A program made the translations under genes and the position numbers. Of a stretch of 64,000 nt of DNA, positions 63,097 to 64,000 are shown one piece after another. The notes under the pieces were generated by a model. It did no database searches and was not told where the DNA came from. It worked only from the letters and a program-made list of their open reading frames with translations. Positions within the stretch are counted from its first letter, which is position 1, and every line of letters starts with the position of its first letter. Origin of the DNA: Candidatus Protochlamydia sp. (lineage in GTDB: Bacteria; Chlamydiota; Chlamydiia; Chlamydiales; Parachlamydiaceae); NCBI GenBank assembly GCA_013695355.1, contig JACDAQ010000016.1, positions 113,473 to 177,472 of the forward strand. Reading direction: 5' to 3'.

Positions 63097-63828
63097 TCAA
63101 TAAATAGGGGCAATTTCAAAAGTCATATTGACCGATGCTTTCATTTCTACCTGCCCCGCTTCAATTGGCGCATCAAAAGAACCCATGCTTTCTGCCTTGC
63201 TCGCCATCATCATTCGAGGGACAGGGTAATGGGTTTGATTTGGGTCAAGGTCCAATGACAATACACGCACCAGTTTCACCTGGGCCGCATGAGCTAACGA
63301 ATTGGCATCCTCCATGGCATGTTTGGCTGCTAAATGGATTACTTCATTTCGAAAAAGCTGGGGATCGCTTAAATTGAAGACAATTTGATCCAGCCTGTTA
63401 GCCCCTGATTCCACAGCCGCCCCGATAATTTTTTCAATCAGATCAAGCTGCTTTGTTTTAATTTGCAAGGTATTGGTCGTTTCATAATGCGTGATAGTTG
63501 GGCCTGCCTGTTCTTCTTTGGGCCCTGGATAATGATAAATTGGCTGGACCATGAATTGGCCGGTTTGAATTTCCTTAGCTGTCAACCCCACTTTATTCAG
63601 CCGGCTGATGACTAGTTCCATTTTCTCATTATTAGTTTTGACAGCTAATTTTGAATCAATATTTTGCGTTACAACCGCTATGTTTAGCTCCATCTGATCA
63701 GCAGGCTTGTAAAGCGCCCCTTCGCCCTTGACAGTTAACTTTGAAATTTCAAGTTCCTCTGCAGTAGCATTAAAACTTCCAGAAAATAAAATAGCAGTGG
63801 TAAAAAATTTGAATAAGTTGGCTTTCAT
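63097..63828 (-). CDS. SIMPL-domain (DUF541) periplasmic protein
   Basis: A 243-residue protein with a Sec signal peptide ('KFFTTAILFSGSFNATAEE'). The SIMPL fold pattern is clear: 'LTVKGEGALYKPADQMELNI', 'NEKMELVISRLNKVGL', 'IQTGQFMVQPIYHYPG', and a C-terminal 'AHAAQVKLVRVLSLD'. Bacterial relatives (YggE, BP26) form periplasmic rings and are linked to oxidative stress tolerance. It is transcribed alone, convergent with alaS. Confidence 0.9.
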   Translation of the reverse strand: MKANLFKFFTTAILFSGSFNATAEELEISKLTVKGEGALYKPADQMELNIAVVTQNIDSKLAVKTNNEKMELVISRLNKVGLTAKEIQTGQFMVQPIYHYPGPKEEQAGPTITHYETTNTLQIKTKQLDLIEKIIGAAVESGANRLDQIVFNLSDPQLFRNEVIHLAAKHAMEDANSLAHAAQVKLVRVLSLDLDPNQTHYPVPRMMMASKAESMGSFDAPIEAGQVEMKASVNMTFEIAPIY

Positions 63829-63875
63829 CAGTTTTTTCCTTTTTTAATCTTTTCAACTAAATGCAATCGATTTAA

Positions 63876-64000
63876 TATTAACCTGAGTTTGGAGTTTTTT
63901 TGCCCTTTCGGCTAGCGTGAAAGCTCTCGCGATTGAATAAATAACTTTGAGGGTCATATTGATTAATATTACCCTCAAAGTTATTTTTCAAGCCCGAGGC
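63876..64000. mobile_element. Palindromic MITE-like element, copy 3, cut by the window end
   Basis: It begins with TTAACCTGAGTTTGGAG. The internal CTAGCGTGAAAG (63912-63923) is identical, in reverse complement, to copy 1 (2364-2375), and is followed by a similar 'CTCTCGCGATTGA'. The centre is a perfect 16-bp stem (63939-63954 with 63971-63986). The right arm runs off the window after 'GCCCGAGGC'. Confidence 0.75.

Noticed and set aside
1..64000. tRNA, rRNA and CRISPR arrays
   Set aside because: I looked for T-loop-type GTTCGAATC patterns, rRNA-like conserved blocks and regularly spaced direct repeats and found none that hold up.

Overview
The window looks like a chromosome segment of an environmental chlamydia (order Chlamydiales, probably a Parachlamydiaceae-type amoeba symbiont). 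Several gene neighbourhoods match ones I know from Chlamydia. These are a 2OG-oxygenase-like gene followed by rnc, radA and hemC; sodA-accD-dut-ptsN with a second DNA-binding ptsN; gcvH next to a CBM9-like gene; a lipoate ligase and clpC; and hemG-hemE-tkt near alaS. The genome is moderately AT-rich. It also carries the large accessory load expected of amoeba-associated chlamydiae: toxin-antitoxin genes, candidate effectors, frameshifted genes and small palindromic repeats. Species-level placement cannot be made from sequence reading alone.

Layout. 1-2.4 kb: end of a PAP2 phosphatase, a LexA-like regulator that lacks the catalytic serine, and an AT-rich candidate cysteine-protease effector. 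2.2-6.8 kb (minus): pssA followed by a three-gene glycolate-oxidase-like set (glcD, glcE, glcF). 7-12.5 kb (plus): a small DUF1328 membrane protein, a PreP-like M16C protease and an AAA/nuclease-fold ATPase behind a consensus promoter. 12.5-18.6 kb (minus): a complete tripartite RND efflux operon (TolC-like, HlyD-like, AcrB-like). 18.7-25.1 kb: an accessory island with a membrane protein, a Doc toxin-antitoxin pair, a TPR protein, four tandem DUF4160 paralogues and a frameshifted AAA/PD-(D/E)XK gene. 25.2-34 kb (minus): a PpiD-like chaperone, a CBM9-like protein and gcvT-gcvH-gcvPA-gcvPB. A two-gene nucleotidyltransferase-like cassette splits gcvPA from gcvPB and is flanked by a duplicated gcvPA 3' end. 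34.3-37 kb: a kinase-like protein, a lipoate ligase and a CT296-like 2OG-oxygenase-fold protein. 37-43.5 kb (plus): rnc, radA, hemC, hemD, sodA, accD, dut, ptsN. 43.6-48.2 kb: an insertion between the two ptsN genes with two paralogous Inc-like proteins (one frameshifted) and a Cys-repeat secreted protein. 48.9-54.5 kb: ptsN2, clpC (minus) and an MFS transporter. 54.5-64 kb: an F-box-like protein, hemG-hemE-tkt (minus), alaS (plus) and a SIMPL-domain periplasmic protein.

How the genes fit together. The core genes cover lipoate-dependent glycine cleavage (gcvTHP plus the lipoate ligase that would charge GcvH), heme synthesis (hemC, hemD, hemE, hemG), fatty-acid synthesis (accD), nucleotide hygiene (dut), RNA processing and DNA repair (rnc, radA), PTS-type nitrogen regulation (two ptsN), protein quality control (clpC, PpiD-like) and multidrug export.

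The most notable non-gene signal is a family of roughly 160-bp palindromic elements. Full copies lie at about 2246-2408 and 53645-53809, and a third is cut by the window end (63876-64000). In both full copies the short direct repeats at the ends are exactly 159 bp (53 codons) apart. One copy sits in-frame inside the MFS transporter gene, and another supplies the stop codon of glcF.
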